Assembly (NCBI GenBank): GCA_003508565.1
Contig: DNUI01000252.1
Location: forward strand, 1 to 14,209
Source: Syntrophaceae bacterium
GTDB taxonomy: Bacteria; Desulfobacterota; Syntrophia; Syntrophales; UBA2185
Direction: 5' to 3'
DNA: 14,209 nucleotides
Position 1 is the first letter of the stretch. The number at the start of each line of letters is the position of its first letter. Positions 13,989 through 14,209 of this stretch are shown piece by piece. Both the position numbers and the translations under genes were made by a program. The notes under the pieces are model-generated. The model did no database searches and was not told the origin of the DNA. It saw only the letters and a program-made list of their open reading frames with translations.

Positions 13989-14209
13989 ATGAAAAAAGAC
14001 AGCATCATATGTTTCCGCGTGAGCAAGGATTTACATCAGTCCCTTGTAAAAATCGCTCAAAAAGAGAAACGGTCTTTATCTTCAATAATTGACATTGTGC
14101 TTACCAATTACGTGACAGATCGTAAGTCATTCAAAGGTCTTACAAAGGAAAGGCGTGAATATCCGCGAAAAGGTATTTTGGCTCCGGTTCTCATAAAACA
14201 ACATGCTTC
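13989..14209 (+). CDS. Ribbon-helix-helix protein with probable PilZ domain (N-terminal part)
   Basis: The frame is open from ATG 13989 to the window end; 73 residues are visible. Residues 5-12 (SIICFRVS) form a polar/hydrophobic beta-strand, 13-26 a first helix and 29-42 (SLSSIIDIVLTNYV) a second helix, the pattern of MetJ/Arc/CopG-type ribbon-helix-helix DNA-binding domains that dimerise through the strand. From residue 54 the sequence ERREYPRKGIL contains RRxxxR (Arg55, Arg56, Arg60), the c-di-GMP-binding signature at the start of PilZ domains, followed by a beta-like stretch (APVLIK). An in-frame stop at 13950 and no other ATG support the start, but no good ribosome binding site is seen. 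The DNA-binding part is fairly secure; PilZ is an inference from a short motif, since the domain body is cut off. Confidence 0.65.
   Translation, partial: MKKDSIICFRVSKDLHQSLVKIAQKEKRSLSSIIDIVLTNYVTDRKSFKGLTKERREYPRKGILAPVLIKQHA

Noticed and set aside
13889..14092. 67-codon plus-strand frame overlapping the right-edge gene
   Set aside because: Its translation looks non-coding. The frame starting at 13989 in the same DNA gives a coherent ribbon-helix-helix pattern and stays open to the window end.

Overview
The window looks like chromosomal DNA from an anaerobic, possibly syntrophic, fatty-acid-degrading bacterium of the Desulfobacterota (former Deltaproteobacteria). This is inferred from gene content: a dense beta-oxidation cluster with several paralogues, a long-chain-type acyl-CoA dehydrogenase fused to an SCP2 domain, a NikR regulator and riboswitch-controlled cobalamin nucleotide-loop genes. 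No 16S rRNA or other phylogenetic marker is present, so the taxonomy is tentative. I saw no tRNA, rRNA, CRISPR array, transposase or other clear mobile element.

Left and centre (1-10352, all + strand): a fatty-acid activation and beta-oxidation cluster. It opens with the 3' end of a FadI-type thiolase. Next come a FadJ-type hydratase/3-hydroxyacyl-CoA dehydrogenase, a long-chain AMP-forming acyl-CoA synthetase and the acyl-CoA dehydrogenase with C-terminal SCP2 domain. These four are tightly spaced and probably form one operon. After gaps of about 150-235 bases there follow a second AMP-forming acyl-CoA ligase with an altered phosphate-binding loop, a single-domain 3-hydroxyacyl-CoA dehydrogenase and a second, complete thiolase. 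Together they encode activation to acyl-CoA, dehydrogenation, hydration, second dehydrogenation and thiolysis, with the last two steps duplicated. The gaps carry inverted repeats and hairpins.

Middle right (10353-10990): a 224-base spacer followed by nikR, a nickel-responsive ribbon-helix-helix regulator with all four nickel ligands. No nickel transporter or nickel enzyme lies next to it in the window.

Right (11008-13683, minus strand): cobU-cobT-cobS, the enzymes that attach the lower nucleotide loop of cobalamin. The genes overlap or nearly touch. They are preceded by a full B12-control leader: a TTGACA-type promoter, a cobalamin riboswitch starting almost at the predicted transcription start, a possible antiterminator pairing and a strong intrinsic terminator just before the cobU start codon. 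cobS converges on nikR with 17 bases between them.

Right edge (13684-14209): an AT-rich spacer of about 300 bases containing three copies of the heptamer AGGCATA (two direct, one inverted). It is followed by the start of a gene cut by the window end, whose N-terminus reads as a ribbon-helix-helix DNA-binding domain running into an RRxxxR motif typical of PilZ c-di-GMP-binding domains. This possible c-di-GMP-responsive transcription factor is the least ordinary item in the window.
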